Assembly (NCBI RefSeq): GCF_018614955.1
Contig: NZ_JAGGNV010000020.1
Coordinates: forward strand, 91,286-155,285
Direction: 5' to 3'
DNA length: 64,000 nt
DNA from: Variovorax paradoxus
GTDB lineage: Bacteria; Pseudomonadota; Gammaproteobacteria; Burkholderiales; Burkholderiaceae_C
A model generated the notes under the pieces. That model was not told the origin of the DNA. It worked only from the letters and a program-made list of their open reading frames with translations, and did not search any database. Positions 42,266 to 50,705 of this stretch are shown here, one piece after another. The position numbers and the translations under genes were made by a program. Numbering within the stretch: position 1 is the first letter of the stretch; each line of letters starts with the position of its first letter.

Positions 42266-42377
42266 GAAAAGAGAACTCCAGCGTGGAAAGGTCGCGCGTC
42301 GAATGGACGGCGCCCTTTTGCCAACGGCCGCCGCCTTCGTTGCGGTTTGAACTGCAGTTATCGTGCCTGCTCTTGCC

Positions 42378-43562
42378 TCAGACCAATTCGAGTGCGACCG
42401 CCGTGCCCTCGCCGCCGCCGATGCACAGCGTCGCCACGCCGCGCTTCTTGCCTTTCTGCTGCAGCGCATGGATCAGCGTGACCATGATGCGCGCGCCGCT
42501 GGCGCCGATCGGGTGGCCCAGCGCGCAGGCGCCGCCGTGGACGTTGACGATGTGGTGCGAGACGTCGAGCTCGTGCATCAGCGCCATCGGCACCACGGCG
42601 AAGGCTTCGTTGACTTCCCAGAGGTCGACGTCCTTCACGCCCCAGCCGGTCTTCTTGAACAGCTTGGACACGGCGCCTACCGGGGCGGTCGAGAACCACT
42701 CGGGCTGCTGCGCGTGGGTGGCATGGCCGACGAGGCGCGCGATCGGCCTCGCGCCGAGCTTCTTCGCGGTGCTCTCGGTCATCATCACCAGCGCGGCGGC
42801 GCCGTCGTTGATCGACGAGCTCGAGGCCGCGGTGATGGTCCCGCCCTCTTTCTTGAATGCCGGCTTGAGCTGCGGGATCTTGTCGAGCTTGACCTTGCCC
42901 GGGCCTTCGTCGATCTCGATCAGGGTGTCGCCGCCGCGGCCCTTGACCGTGACCGGAGCGATCTCGGCCTTGAAGGCGCCCGAGGTGGTGGCGGCCTTGG
43001 CGCGCTCCACACTCGCGATCGCGAAGGCGTCCTGCTGCTCGCGCGTGAACTTGTACTTGGCCGCGCAGTCCTCGCCGAAGGTGCCCATCGAGCGGCCGGG
43101 CTGGTAGGCGTCTTCGAGGCCGTCGAGCATCATGTGGTCGAAGATGCGGTCGTGGCCCATGCGGTAGCCGCCGCGGCCCTTGAGCATCAGGTAGGGCGCG
43201 TTGGTCATGCTCTCCATGCCGCCCGCGACCATGACCTCGTGCGTGCCCGCGAGCAGCAGGTCGTGCGCGAGCATCGCGGCCTTCATGGCTGAGCCGCACA
43301 TCTTGCTGAGCGTGACTGCCCCAGCGCTGTCGGGCAGGCCGCCCTTGTAGGCCGCCTGGCGCGCCGGCGCCTGGCCCTGGCCGGCCATCAGGCAGTTGCC
43401 GAACAGCACCTCGCCGACCGCCTCGGGCGCGATGCCCGCACGCTCGACGGCCGCCTTGATGGCGACGCCGCCCAGGTCGTGCGCCGCGAGAGAAGAAAAG
43501 TCGCCCTGGAAGCCGCCCATGGGGGTGCGGGCGGCGCCGACGATGACAATGGATTCGGTCAT
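42378..43562 (-). CDS. Acetyl-CoA acetyltransferase (thiolase)
   Basis: A 394-residue thiolase condensing two acetyl-CoA or cleaving acetoacetyl-CoA. The ATG at 43562 has AAGGAG 7 nt upstream and gives the classical start SIVIVGAARTPMGGFQGDFS. The nucleophile Cys is in LSKMCGSAMKAAM near residue 88; the C-terminal pair is His in NVHGGACALGHPIGASGARI and Cys in ATLCIGGGEGTAVALEL. Length and spacing are of the biosynthetic/degradative AtoB-PhaA group. With the liu operon producing acetoacetate, this enzyme could consume acetoacetyl-CoA, or supply it for polyhydroxybutyrate; the latter is not shown here. AceK lies 19 bp upstream on the same strand. Confidence 0.95.
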   Translation of the reverse strand: MTESIVIVGAARTPMGGFQGDFSSLAAHDLGGVAIKAAVERAGIAPEAVGEVLFGNCLMAGQGQAPARQAAYKGGLPDSAGAVTLSKMCGSAMKAAMLAHDLLLAGTHEVMVAGGMESMTNAPYLMLKGRGGYRMGHDRIFDHMMLDGLEDAYQPGRSMGTFGEDCAAKYKFTREQQDAFAIASVERAKAATTSGAFKAEIAPVTVKGRGGDTLIEIDEGPGKVKLDKIPQLKPAFKKEGGTITAASSSSINDGAAALVMMTESTAKKLGARPIARLVGHATHAQQPEWFSTAPVGAVSKLFKKTGWGVKDVDLWEVNEAFAVVPMALMHELDVSHHIVNVHGGACALGHPIGASGARIMVTLIHALQQKGKKRGVATLCIGGGEGTAVALELV

Positions 43563-43581
43563 TAGGATCTCCTTTGGGTTT

Positions 43582-45393
43582 TCAGAAATACGGCGCGTGG
43601 CCATCGTGAATGAAACGCTGCGCCTCGTCATACGGGAAAACGTCCAGCATCTGGCCGGCCTGGATGCGTTCCTTGTGGCTTTGCCAGAAGGCGGCGTCGA
43701 GGAGGTCGGCATGGTGGGCCATGAAGGCCTCGCGCACGGCCGCGTTGCCGAGCAGGAAGGGGCCGAAGGTCTCGGGAAACACGTCCTTCGGGCCGACCGA
43801 ATACCAGACCTCGCCGCTCATCTCGTCTTCCTCGTGGATCGGCGTCGGCACGCGGCGGAAGTTGCAGTCGGTGAGGTATTCGATCTCGTCGTAGTCGTAG
43901 AACACGACCTTGCCGCCGCGCGTGACGCCGAAGTTCTTCCACAGCATGTCGCCGGGAAAGATGTTGGCCGCGACCATGTCCTTGATGGCATTGCCGTACT
44001 CGATGACCGCATGCTCCAGCTGCTTGCCCGCGCGCTTGGCGTGCTCGGGATGCTCGAGCTGGTCGAAGGCTTCCTGCAGGTAGATGTTGAGCGGGATCAT
44101 GCGGCGCTCGATGTAGACGTGCTTGAGCACCACCTCCATCTCCCCGTTGCCGTCGCGGTCGCCGATCTCGAGCTGGCTGGGCGCGAACTTCTGGATCTCC
44201 TCGATCAGCTCGGGCTCGAAGCGATCGAGCGGGAAGCCGACGTCGCTGTACTCCAGCGTGTCGGCCATGCGGCCCACGCGGTCGTGCTGCTTGACCAGCA
44301 TGTACTTGCTCTTGATCTGCTCGCGCGTGGTGTCCTTCTGCGGCGGGTAGAAGTCCTTGATGACCTTGAACACGTAGGGAAAGGACGGCAGGTCGAACAC
44401 CAGCATCACCATGCCCTTGATGCCGGGCGCGATGCGGAACTTGTCGCTCGAGTAGTTGAGGTGGTAGAGGAAGTCGCGGTAGAAGAGCGTCTTGCCCTGC
44501 TTGGCCAGCCCGAGCGCGTTGTAGATCTCGGCGCGCGGCTTGCGCGGCATCAGCGAGCGCAGGAACTGCACATAGGCCGAAGGCACCTCCATGTCGACCA
44601 TGAAGTAGGCGCGCGCGAAGCTGAAGAGCATCTGCAGGTCTTCCTCGCCGAAGAGCGCCGCGTCGATGTAGAACTTGCCGGCGCTGTCGTGCAGGATCGG
44701 CAGCGCGAAGGGCAGCTCGATGAAGCCGTTGATGATCTTGCCGACCACGTAGGCGCCCTTGTTGCGGTAGAACAGGCCCGACAGCACCTGCAGCTGGAAG
44801 TTGGCGCGCAGCTTGACCTGGTGGAAGCGTCCGAGGATGGCAGCCGCCACGCGCTCGGCGTCGCGGTGCATGTTGGCGTAGCCGCCCTGCAGCGCGTAGT
44901 CTTCGAGCATGCGCTCGATGGTGTCGGCCAGCGTCTCGCGCTCGGGGTAGTAGGCGCGGTAGGTGGGCGCATCGCGCGGCTCGATGTACTCGGTGCTGAT
45001 GGCCGGCCGCACGAAGATGAAGTCGTTCTGGAAGTAGGCGCGGTGCAGGATCTTGGTGGTCACCGAGTTGAAGAAGCTCTCGGCCAGCTCGGGCTGGTGG
45101 TGGTCGACCAGCAAGCCGATGAAGTGCAGCTTCACCTGGTGCCAGACGTCCATCGGCTGCTCGCCGGCCTTGAACTCCTTCTCGAGCCGCGCCACCGCCT
45201 CGCTCACCCGCAGATCGTAGAACTCGATGCGCTCGCGCTGCGCCCGCTGCTGGCCGTGCCAGTCGGCCGTCTCGAAACGGTGCTTGGCACGCGCGGACTC
45301 GGCGCGGAACAGCTGGTAGTGGCGATTGAAGCCGTCGCGCATCGCTTTGGCGATGTCGTAGGCCAGCGGCGAGTCGAGACGCTGGGGGAACAT
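43582..45393 (-). CDS. aceK: Isocitrate dehydrogenase kinase/phosphatase
   Basis: A 603-residue bifunctional enzyme that phosphorylates isocitrate dehydrogenase, diverting isocitrate to the glyoxylate bypass, and reverses it. The N-terminal regulatory half includes [20 protein letters not shown] and [20 protein letters not shown]. The C-terminal kinase-like half has ATP-binding [19 protein letters not shown], the catalytic-loop region [20 protein letters not shown] and the metal motif [18 protein letters not shown]. Full length for AceK. Between carbonic anhydrase upstream (4 bp) and thiolase downstream (19 bp), it fits a cluster for acetyl-CoA assimilation. aceA and aceB are not in view. Confidence 0.97.
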   Translation of the reverse strand: MFPQRLDSPLAYDIAKAMRDGFNRHYQLFRAESARAKHRFETADWHGQQRAQRERIEFYDLRVSEAVARLEKEFKAGEQPMDVWHQVKLHFIGLLVDHHQPELAESFFNSVTTKILHRAYFQNDFIFVRPAISTEYIEPRDAPTYRAYYPERETLADTIERMLEDYALQGGYANMHRDAERVAAAILGRFHQVKLRANFQLQVLSGLFYRNKGAYVVGKIINGFIELPFALPILHDSAGKFYIDAALFGEEDLQMLFSFARAYFMVDMEVPSAYVQFLRSLMPRKPRAEIYNALGLAKQGKTLFYRDFLYHLNYSSDKFRIAPGIKGMVMLVFDLPSFPYVFKVIKDFYPPQKDTTREQIKSKYMLVKQHDRVGRMADTLEYSDVGFPLDRFEPELIEEIQKFAPSQLEIGDRDGNGEMEVVLKHVYIERRMIPLNIYLQEAFDQLEHPEHAKRAGKQLEHAVIEYGNAIKDMVAANIFPGDMLWKNFGVTRGGKVVFYDYDEIEYLTDCNFRRVPTPIHEEDEMSGEVWYSVGPKDVFPETFGPFLLGNAAVREAFMAHHADLLDAAFWQSHKERIQAGQMLDVFPYDEAQRFIHDGHAPYF

Positions 45394-45397
45394 GGGC

Positions 45398-46114
45398 TCA
45401 GTCGATATCGCTGACGGCGTCGGAGATTCCCTGCGCGGCGTCGGCCGGCTTGCTCCACTTGTAGCGAATGCGCTGCACCGCCGCGCGGTACAGGTTGTCC
45501 AGCGGCTTGGAACCGTCGACGGTCATGCCCAGGTCCTGGAGCAGCCCGTCGTGCACGCCGAAGGCCCAGCCGTGGATGGTGACCGTCTGGTTGCGGCTCC
45601 AGGCGTCGACCATGACGGTGCTGACCGCCACGTTGACCACCTGCTCCGCCACGTTGAGTTCGCACAGCGCGTCGGCGCGCACCGCTTCCGGCAGGGTGTC
45701 GAGCATGACGCGGTGCCGGTCGCGCACGTCCTGGATGTGGCGGATCCAGTTGTCGGCGATGCCGATGCGCGCGCCTTCGAGCGCGGCCTGCACGCCCGAG
45801 CAGCCGTAGTGGCCGACCACCATGATGTGCCGGACCTTGAGCCGCTCGACCGCGAACTGGATCGCCGACAGCGCGTTGAGGTCGGAGTGCACCACGATGT
45901 TGGCCACGTTGCGGTGCACGAACACCTCGCCCGGCTCCAGCCCGGTGATCTGGTTGGCGGGCACGCGGCTGTCGGAGCAGCCGATCCACATGTACTTGGG
46001 GGTCTGCTGCTTCACCAGGCTGGTGAAGAAGCCGGGGCGATCGCGCTCCATCCGCGCAGCCCAGCTGCGGTTGTGGGAGAACAGGTCATCGAGGTTGTCA
46101 GGCATGTTGTCCAT
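45398..46114 (-). CDS. can: Beta-class carbonic anhydrase
   Basis: A 238-residue cytosolic zinc enzyme interconverting CO2 and bicarbonate. Zinc ligands and dyad are all present: Cys46 and Asp48 in [14 protein letters not shown], then His102 and Cys105 in [15 protein letters not shown]. The Arg50 partner of Asp48 is also present, as in the Can/CynT type II enzymes. The segment [20 protein letters not shown] is typical. An alternative ATG three codons later (46105) is equally possible. Bicarbonate from this enzyme would serve carboxylases such as the methylcrotonyl-CoA enzyme. It is the first gene of the can-aceK-thiolase run. Confidence 0.95.
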   Translation of the reverse strand: MDNMPDNLDDLFSHNRSWAARMERDRPGFFTSLVKQQTPKYMWIGCSDSRVPANQITGLEPGEVFVHRNVANIVVHSDLNALSAIQFAVERLKVRHIMVVGHYGCSGVQAALEGARIGIADNWIRHIQDVRDRHRVMLDTLPEAVRADALCELNVAEQVVNVAVSTVMVDAWSRNQTVTIHGWAFGVHDGLLQDLGMTVDGSKPLDNLYRAAVQRIRYKWSKPADAAQGISDAVSDID

Positions 46115-46143
46115 TGTCGGTGACTGGTGTGGATATCGGGCCC

Positions 46144-46539
46144 TCAGCGGGCCTTGGGTTTGGCGGCACGCGCGAGCGCGGCGCGTGCCTGCCTTTCCTG
46201 GGCGCGAACTTCTGCCAGGTTGGCCTCCAGTTCGGCCAGCTGGGCCTCGAGCTGGGCCCGGTGGCTGCCGAGCACGCCGAGAAAGCGCTGCAGCTGCACG
46301 GCGGTGTCGCGCGGGCTGTCGTACATGTCGAGAATTTCCTTGGCCTCGGTCAGCTTCAGGCCGAGCCGCTTGGCGCGCAGGGTGAGCGTCAGCCGCGCAC
46401 GGTCGCGCGCGGTGTAGACGCGCTGCTGGCCCGCGCGCTCCGGGGCGAGCAGCCCCATGTCCTCATAGAAGCGAATCGCCCGCGTGGTGAGGTCGAATTC
46501 CCGGGCGAGTTCGCCGATGGTGAAGGTCTGCGAAGGCAT
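46144..46539 (-). CDS. MerR-family regulator (LiuR-like)
   Basis: A 131-residue DNA-binding protein. The MerR winged helix is at the N-terminus: FTIGELAREFDLTTRAIRFY then EDMGLLAPERAGQQRVYTAR, followed by the long coiled-coil dimerisation helix (residues about 75-125). There are no metal-ligand cysteines, which argues against metal sensing. It resembles the LiuR branch that controls branched-chain amino acid and fatty acid degradation, as judged by eye. The ATG at 46539 begins MPSQTFTIG and the extended frame to 46716 is not credible. A near-palindrome lies in the gap to the divergent hydrolase gene, inside a 19-bp promoter spacer as in MerR-activated promoters. Confidence 0.82.
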   Translation of the reverse strand: MPSQTFTIGELAREFDLTTRAIRFYEDMGLLAPERAGQQRVYTARDRARLTLTLRAKRLGLKLTEAKEILDMYDSPRDTAVQLQRFLGVLGSHRAQLEAQLAELEANLAEVRAQERQARAALARAAKPKAR

Positions 46540-46600
46540 GATGCGGATGCGGGGTTGCGGCGGCGACAGCAGGTTCGGGCTGCACTGCCTACAATGATGG

Positions 46601-46631
46601 CTCTTACCCATGACGTTTACGTTAACGTCAA
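46601..46631 (-). promoter_or_regulatory. Palindromic MerR operator within a 19-bp-spaced promoter
   Basis: TGACGTTTACGTTAACGTCA (46611-46630) is nearly self-complementary. On the minus strand it lies between TTGACG (-35, 46626-46631) and TAAGAG (-10-like, 46601-46606), which are separated by 19 bp. That long spacing is the hallmark of promoters activated by MerR-family proteins. The plus-strand hydrolase gene begins 8 bp beyond, so the site could control both genes. A plus-strand TACAAT -10-like hexamer is at 46590-46595. Confidence 0.65.
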
Positions 46632-46637
46632 TCGTAC

Positions 46638-47699
46638 ATGAACCTCCTCGAACGCGAACTCCAATACCCCTTCGGCGACACGCTGCCCGCGCCGGGCGAG
46701 ACCTTCGAGGTCGCACCCGGCGTGCGCTGGATCCGCATGGCGCTGCCCTTCGCGCTCGACCACATCAACCTCTGGCTCCTGCGCGACACCCTCGACGGCG
46801 TGGAGGGCTGGACGGTGGTGGACTGCTGCATCGCCCACGATGCCTCGCGCGCGCAGTGGGAGCAGATCTTCGCCACGCAGCTCGAAGGCCTGCCGATCCT
46901 GCGCGTGATCGTGACCCACATGCACCCCGACCACATCGGCCTGGCCGACTGGCTGTGCCGGCGCTGGAACGCGCCGCTGTGGATCAGCGCCACCGACTAC
47001 CACGTGGCGCGCGTGCTCACCAGTGCCGGCGACACGCTGGCCGGCGGCGACGCGGCGGCGGACTTCTTCGCCTCGCACGGCCTGGTCGACCCCGAATCGG
47101 TGGCCAAGATCCGCGCGCGCAGCAACTACTACGCGAACATGGTGCCCGCGGTGCCGGCCAGCTTCGTGCGCCTGCTCGACGGCGCCACGGTCTCGATCGG
47201 CGGGCGCGCGTGGCGCTGCATCAGCGGCTACGGCCACGCGCCCGAGCACATCGCGCTCTACTGCGAGGAGCTTGGCGCGCTGCTCGGCGGCGACATGATG
47301 CTGCCGCGTATCTCGACCAACGTGAGCGTGCATGCGGGCGAGCCCGAGGCGAATCCGCTGCGCCTCTTCCTCGACAGCATCGAGCGCTTCAAGACCCTCC
47401 CGGCCGGCACGCTGGGACTGCCCTCGCACGGCAAGCCCTTCACCGGCATCCACCGGCGCGTCGAACAGTTGCAGGAACACCACCGCGACCGCCTGGCGGA
47501 GCTGCTGGAGGCCTGCACCCGGAAGCCGCACAACGCCGCCGAAGGCCTGCCGATCCTGTTCAAGCGCCAGCTCGATCTGCACCAGATGACTTTTGCCATG
47601 GGCGAGACGGTGGCGCACCTGCACCTGCTGTGGTTCGAGGGGCTGCTGCAGCGCCGCAAGGGTGAGGACGGCGTCTACCGCTTCGGCGTCTTTGCATGA
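46638..47699 (+). CDS. Metallo-beta-lactamase-fold hydrolase
   Basis: A 353-residue cytosolic hydrolase. The metal motif is RVIVTHMHPDHIGLADWLC (HxHxDH), followed by later ligands in SGYGHAPEHIALY (His) and LLGGDMMLPRIS (Asp) and a C-terminal LGLPSHGKPF His, so the dinuclear site is complete. A C-terminal helical domain of about 80 residues (HHRDRLAELLEACTRKPHNA) resembles the extension in the LACTB2/glyoxalase-like group. The substrate is unknown; a thioesterase or CoA-ester role would fit a LiuR-type regulator opposite it, but this is inference. ATG 46638 lacks a ribosome site, so a leaderless or short-leader message is possible. Confidence 0.88.
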   Translation: MNLLERELQYPFGDTLPAPGETFEVAPGVRWIRMALPFALDHINLWLLRDTLDGVEGWTVVDCCIAHDASRAQWEQIFATQLEGLPILRVIVTHMHPDHIGLADWLCRRWNAPLWISATDYHVARVLTSAGDTLAGGDAAADFFASHGLVDPESVAKIRARSNYYANMVPAVPASFVRLLDGATVSIGGRAWRCISGYGHAPEHIALYCEELGALLGGDMMLPRISTNVSVHAGEPEANPLRLFLDSIERFKTLPAGTLGLPSHGKPFTGIHRRVEQLQEHHRDRLAELLEACTRKPHNAAEGLPILFKRQLDLHQMTFAMGETVAHLHLLWFEGLLQRRKGEDGVYRFGVFA

Positions 47700-47754
47700 G
47701 CCGCCGGGCCGCTCCCAAGGCGAATACCGCAGCGCGCAGCGCGGAGGTTGTCGA

Positions 47755-49083
47755 ATGAACGGCACGCTGGCCCAACTGCGTGCCGGCCAGCTGGCCGGCG
47801 CCCGGCGGCTGGACCTCTCGTGCGGGCTCACCGAATTTCCGCGCGAGATCTTCGAACTGGCGGACACGCTGGAAGTGCTCGATCTCTCGGGCAATGCGCT
47901 CGCCACCCTGCCGGACGACCTGGGCCGCCTGCACCGGCTGCGCGTGCTCTTCTGCTCGAACAACCGCTTCACGCAACTGCCCGAATCGATGGGGCAGTGC
48001 ACGCAGCTCGACATCGCGGGCTTCAAGGCCAACCGCATCCGCGAGGTGCCGGCCGCCTCGCTGCCGGCAACACTTCGCTGGCTGATCCTGACGGACAACG
48101 AGATCGAGGCCCTGCCCGCCACCATCGGCCGCTGCACGCGGCTGCAAAAGCTGATGCTGGCGGGCAATCGCCTGCAGGCGCTGCCGGCCGAGATGGCCGC
48201 CTGCCAAGGACTCGAGCTGCTGCGCATCTCGGCCAACCGCCTTGCCGCCCTGCCCGATTGGCTGCTCTCGCTGCCGCGGCTGGCGTGGCTGGCTTTCGCG
48301 GGCAATCCCTTCGACGACCGCGCCGAAGCGGCGGCGCTGGCCGCAGAGGCCATCCCGGCCATTGAATGGCGCTCTCTCTCGCTGCAACACAAGCTCGGCG
48401 AAGGCGCTTCCGGCGTGATTCACCAGGCGGATTGGACGCAGGCCGACGGCCGCATCCAGCCGGTGGCGGCCAAGCTGTTCAAGGGCGCCGTCACCAGCGA
48501 CGGCTGGCCCCACAGCGAGATGGCGGCCTGCATCGCCGCCGGCGCGCACCCGAACCTGATCGCCGTACAAGGCCAGGTCCGCAACCATCCCGAGAGCACG
48601 CCAGGCCTGGTGCTGTCGCTGGTGGATCCGCGCTTCGGCAATCTGGCCGGCCCGCCCAGCCTGGCGTCCTGCACGCGCGACATCTATGCCGTCGACGCCG
48701 GCTGGCCGGTACCGACCGCGCTGCGCATGGCGCGCGGCATCGCCTCGGCCGCGGCGCAGCTGCATGCGCGCGGCATCCTGCACGGCGACCTCTACGCCCA
48801 CAACATCCTGTGGGACGGCCAGGGCGACTGCCTCCTGGGCGACTTCGGTGCCGCCTCCTTCCTGCCGCTGGGCGATGGCATCCAGGCGCAGGCCCTGCAG
48901 GGCATCGAGGTGTGCGCCTTCGGCCATCTGCTGGAAGAGTTGCTGGTGCGCTGCCGGCCGGCGAGCGGCGCCGACGCTGCCTCGCTCGCACTGCTGACCG
49001 CTCTTCAGGCACGCTGCGCGCTGCCCGAACCCGCCGCGCGCCCGGCCTTCGCCGAGATCGTGTCGGCGCTCGCGGCCGCCTGA
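47755..49083 (+). CDS. Leucine-rich-repeat protein with a C-terminal protein kinase domain
   Basis: A 442-residue fusion. Residues 15-200 hold about seven leucine-rich repeats of the 23-residue LxxLxLxxNxLxxLP type (LEVLDLSGNALATLPDDLG and similar). Residues 210-440 form a eukaryotic-like kinase: glycine loop GEGASGV (215-221), Lys240 in PVAAKLF, Glu255 in HSEMAAC, catalytic loop HGDLYAHN (343-350), and DFG at 363-365. The usual HRD is HGD, marking a non-RD kinase. There is no transmembrane segment or signal peptide, so it is probably cytosolic. GGAGG lies 7 nt before ATG 47755. Such LRR-kinases occur in proteobacteria, but substrates are unknown. Confidence 0.88.
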   Translation: MNGTLAQLRAGQLAGARRLDLSCGLTEFPREIFELADTLEVLDLSGNALATLPDDLGRLHRLRVLFCSNNRFTQLPESMGQCTQLDIAGFKANRIREVPAASLPATLRWLILTDNEIEALPATIGRCTRLQKLMLAGNRLQALPAEMAACQGLELLRISANRLAALPDWLLSLPRLAWLAFAGNPFDDRAEAAALAAEAIPAIEWRSLSLQHKLGEGASGVIHQADWTQADGRIQPVAAKLFKGAVTSDGWPHSEMAACIAAGAHPNLIAVQGQVRNHPESTPGLVLSLVDPRFGNLAGPPSLASCTRDIYAVDAGWPVPTALRMARGIASAAAQLHARGILHGDLYAHNILWDGQGDCLLGDFGAASFLPLGDGIQAQALQGIEVCAFGHLLEELLVRCRPASGADAASLALLTALQARCALPEPAARPAFAEIVSALAAA

Positions 49084-49096
49084 GCGCGCACCCGCC

Positions 49097-50011
49097 ATGC
49101 CCACCCTCCTGCCGCTGCCCACCCGCGACGGAGTCGGCCCGAGCTGCGTCGCGCTGCCGGCCGGGCCCTGGCCCACCATCGCCGAGTTCCTGGTGCAGCG
49201 CTTCGCGGCCATCCCGCGCAGCACCTGGGAAGCGCGCATGCGCGCGGGCGAGGTGGTCGACGAGCACGGCGTGCCCGTCACCGAAACGCGGCCCTACCAG
49301 CCGCGGCTGCGCATCTACTACTACCGCTCGCTCGAGACGGAGCGCCGCATCCCTTTCGACGAAGTCATCCTGTTCCAGGACGAGCAGCTGCTGGCCGTGG
49401 ACAAGCCCCATTTCCTGCCGGTCACGCCGGTCGGCAAGTACGTGCAGGAGAGCCTGCTCGTGCGCCTGAAGCGCAAGCTGGGTCTCGACGACCTGGCGCC
49501 CCTGCACCGCATCGACCGCGAGACCGCCGGCGTGGTGCTGTTCTCGGTCCGGCCCGAGACGCGCGGCATCTACCACGCCCTGTTTGCCGAGCGCGAGATC
49601 ACCAAGCACTACGAGGCCATCGTGCCGTGGCGCGGCGAGCCGGTGCTGCCCGCCGTGCGCCGCAGCCGCCTCGTGGACGACGCGCATTTCATGCGCATGC
49701 GGGAGGTGCCCGGCGAGCCCAACTCCGAGACGCGCTTCGAGCTGCTGGAAGCCCGCGAGGGCTGGGCCCGCCTGCATCTCGCGCCGCTCACCGGGCGCCG
49801 GCACCAGCTGCGCGTGCATTGCGCGGCGCTCGACATGCCGATTCGCAACGACGCGATCTACCCCGAGCTTCTGCCCGAAGGCGACGAGGACTTCGAGCGG
49901 CCGCTGCAGCTGCTGGCCAAGGGGCTGGCTTTTCGCGATCCGGTCACCGGAACTCGGCGCGAATTCAAAAGTGCAAGAGCGCTTTCACTGCCGCTTCGAC
50001 CAAAGTCTTAG
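49097..50011 (+). CDS. RluA-family pseudouridine synthase
   Basis: A 304-residue enzyme isomerising uridine to pseudouridine in RNA. The catalytic signature is APLHRIDRETAGVVLFSV with Asp at the family position (HRxDRxTxG). It is preceded by VILFQDEQLLAVDKPHFLPV and followed by HLAPLTGRRHQLRVHCAALD, which is the RluA-type C-terminal motif. An N-terminal segment of about 75 residues resembles a short S4-like region (RAGEVVDEHGVPVTET). Whether it modifies rRNA or tRNA cannot be told; the sequence resembles the YqcB/TruC-like or RluA-relatives group. It starts 13 bp after the LRR-kinase gene. Confidence 0.92.
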   Translation: MPTLLPLPTRDGVGPSCVALPAGPWPTIAEFLVQRFAAIPRSTWEARMRAGEVVDEHGVPVTETRPYQPRLRIYYYRSLETERRIPFDEVILFQDEQLLAVDKPHFLPVTPVGKYVQESLLVRLKRKLGLDDLAPLHRIDRETAGVVLFSVRPETRGIYHALFAEREITKHYEAIVPWRGEPVLPAVRRSRLVDDAHFMRMREVPGEPNSETRFELLEAREGWARLHLAPLTGRRHQLRVHCAALDMPIRNDAIYPELLPEGDEDFERPLQLLAKGLAFRDPVTGTRREFKSARALSLPLRPKS

Positions 50012-50060
50012 CCCGTTCATTCCGGCCTCAATCTGATGAATACTCGGACCAGAGGTACCG

Positions 50061-50705
50061 ATGAACGTATTGATGATTGATGACCACGTGATGTTCTTGC
50101 AGGGCATGAAGAACCTGCTGAGCGTCCTGGTTCCCGAGCTGCGCGTGGAAACCACGGGCGAAATGACGAATGCCGCGCAGCTGGTGGCGCTCGCCGAGTT
50201 CGACCTGGTGCTGCTCGACTGGCACCTGGCCGACTGCGACGGCGAAGAGTCCATCCGCCGGCTGCGCGACGCCGGCTGCATGGCGCGCATCGTGGTGCTC
50301 TCCGGCGAGACCGACGCCACGCTGATCCGCAACTCGGTCGACCTGGGCGCGGCCGGCTTCATCCCCAAGAAGTACAGCTCGGAAATGATGGTCGCTGCGC
50401 TGCGGCATGTGCTGGCCGGGCGCATCTTCCTGCCGCTGGAAACCCTCAATGCGGCCCCTCCGCCCGACATCGAAAGCCGTCCCGGCAGCGGCAGCGACCC
50501 GCGGCTCGCCGGCCTCACCGCGCGCCAGATGGATGTCTACCGCGCAGCCGCGCGCGGCCTGCCCAACAAGCTCATCGCGCGCCAGCTCAACATCGCCGAG
50601 TCCACTGTCAAGGCCCACCTGACCGCCGTCTACACGGCGCTCGGCGTGCGCAACCGGACCGAGGCCGCCTACCAGGCATCGCGCGAGGGCATCCGCATTG
50701 ACTGA
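50061..50705 (+). CDS. NarL/FixJ-family response regulator
   Basis: A 214-residue transcription regulator. The receiver domain (1-125) has the acidic pocket IDDH, phospho-acceptor Asp53 in LVLLDWHLADCDG, Ser/Thr in VLSGETD, and Lys in GFIPKKYSSEMM. The C-terminal LuxR-type helix-turn-helix (residues about 148-212) reads LTARQMDVYRAAARGLPNKL, IARQLNIAESTVKAHLTAVY. An AGAGG site precedes ATG 50061. It overlaps the sensor kinase gene by 8 bp, so the pair form one operon. The stimulus and targets are unknown. Confidence 0.95.
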   Translation: MNVLMIDDHVMFLQGMKNLLSVLVPELRVETTGEMTNAAQLVALAEFDLVLLDWHLADCDGEESIRRLRDAGCMARIVVLSGETDATLIRNSVDLGAAGFIPKKYSSEMMVAALRHVLAGRIFLPLETLNAAPPPDIESRPGSGSDPRLAGLTARQMDVYRAAARGLPNKLIARQLNIAESTVKAHLTAVYTALGVRNRTEAAYQASREGIRID

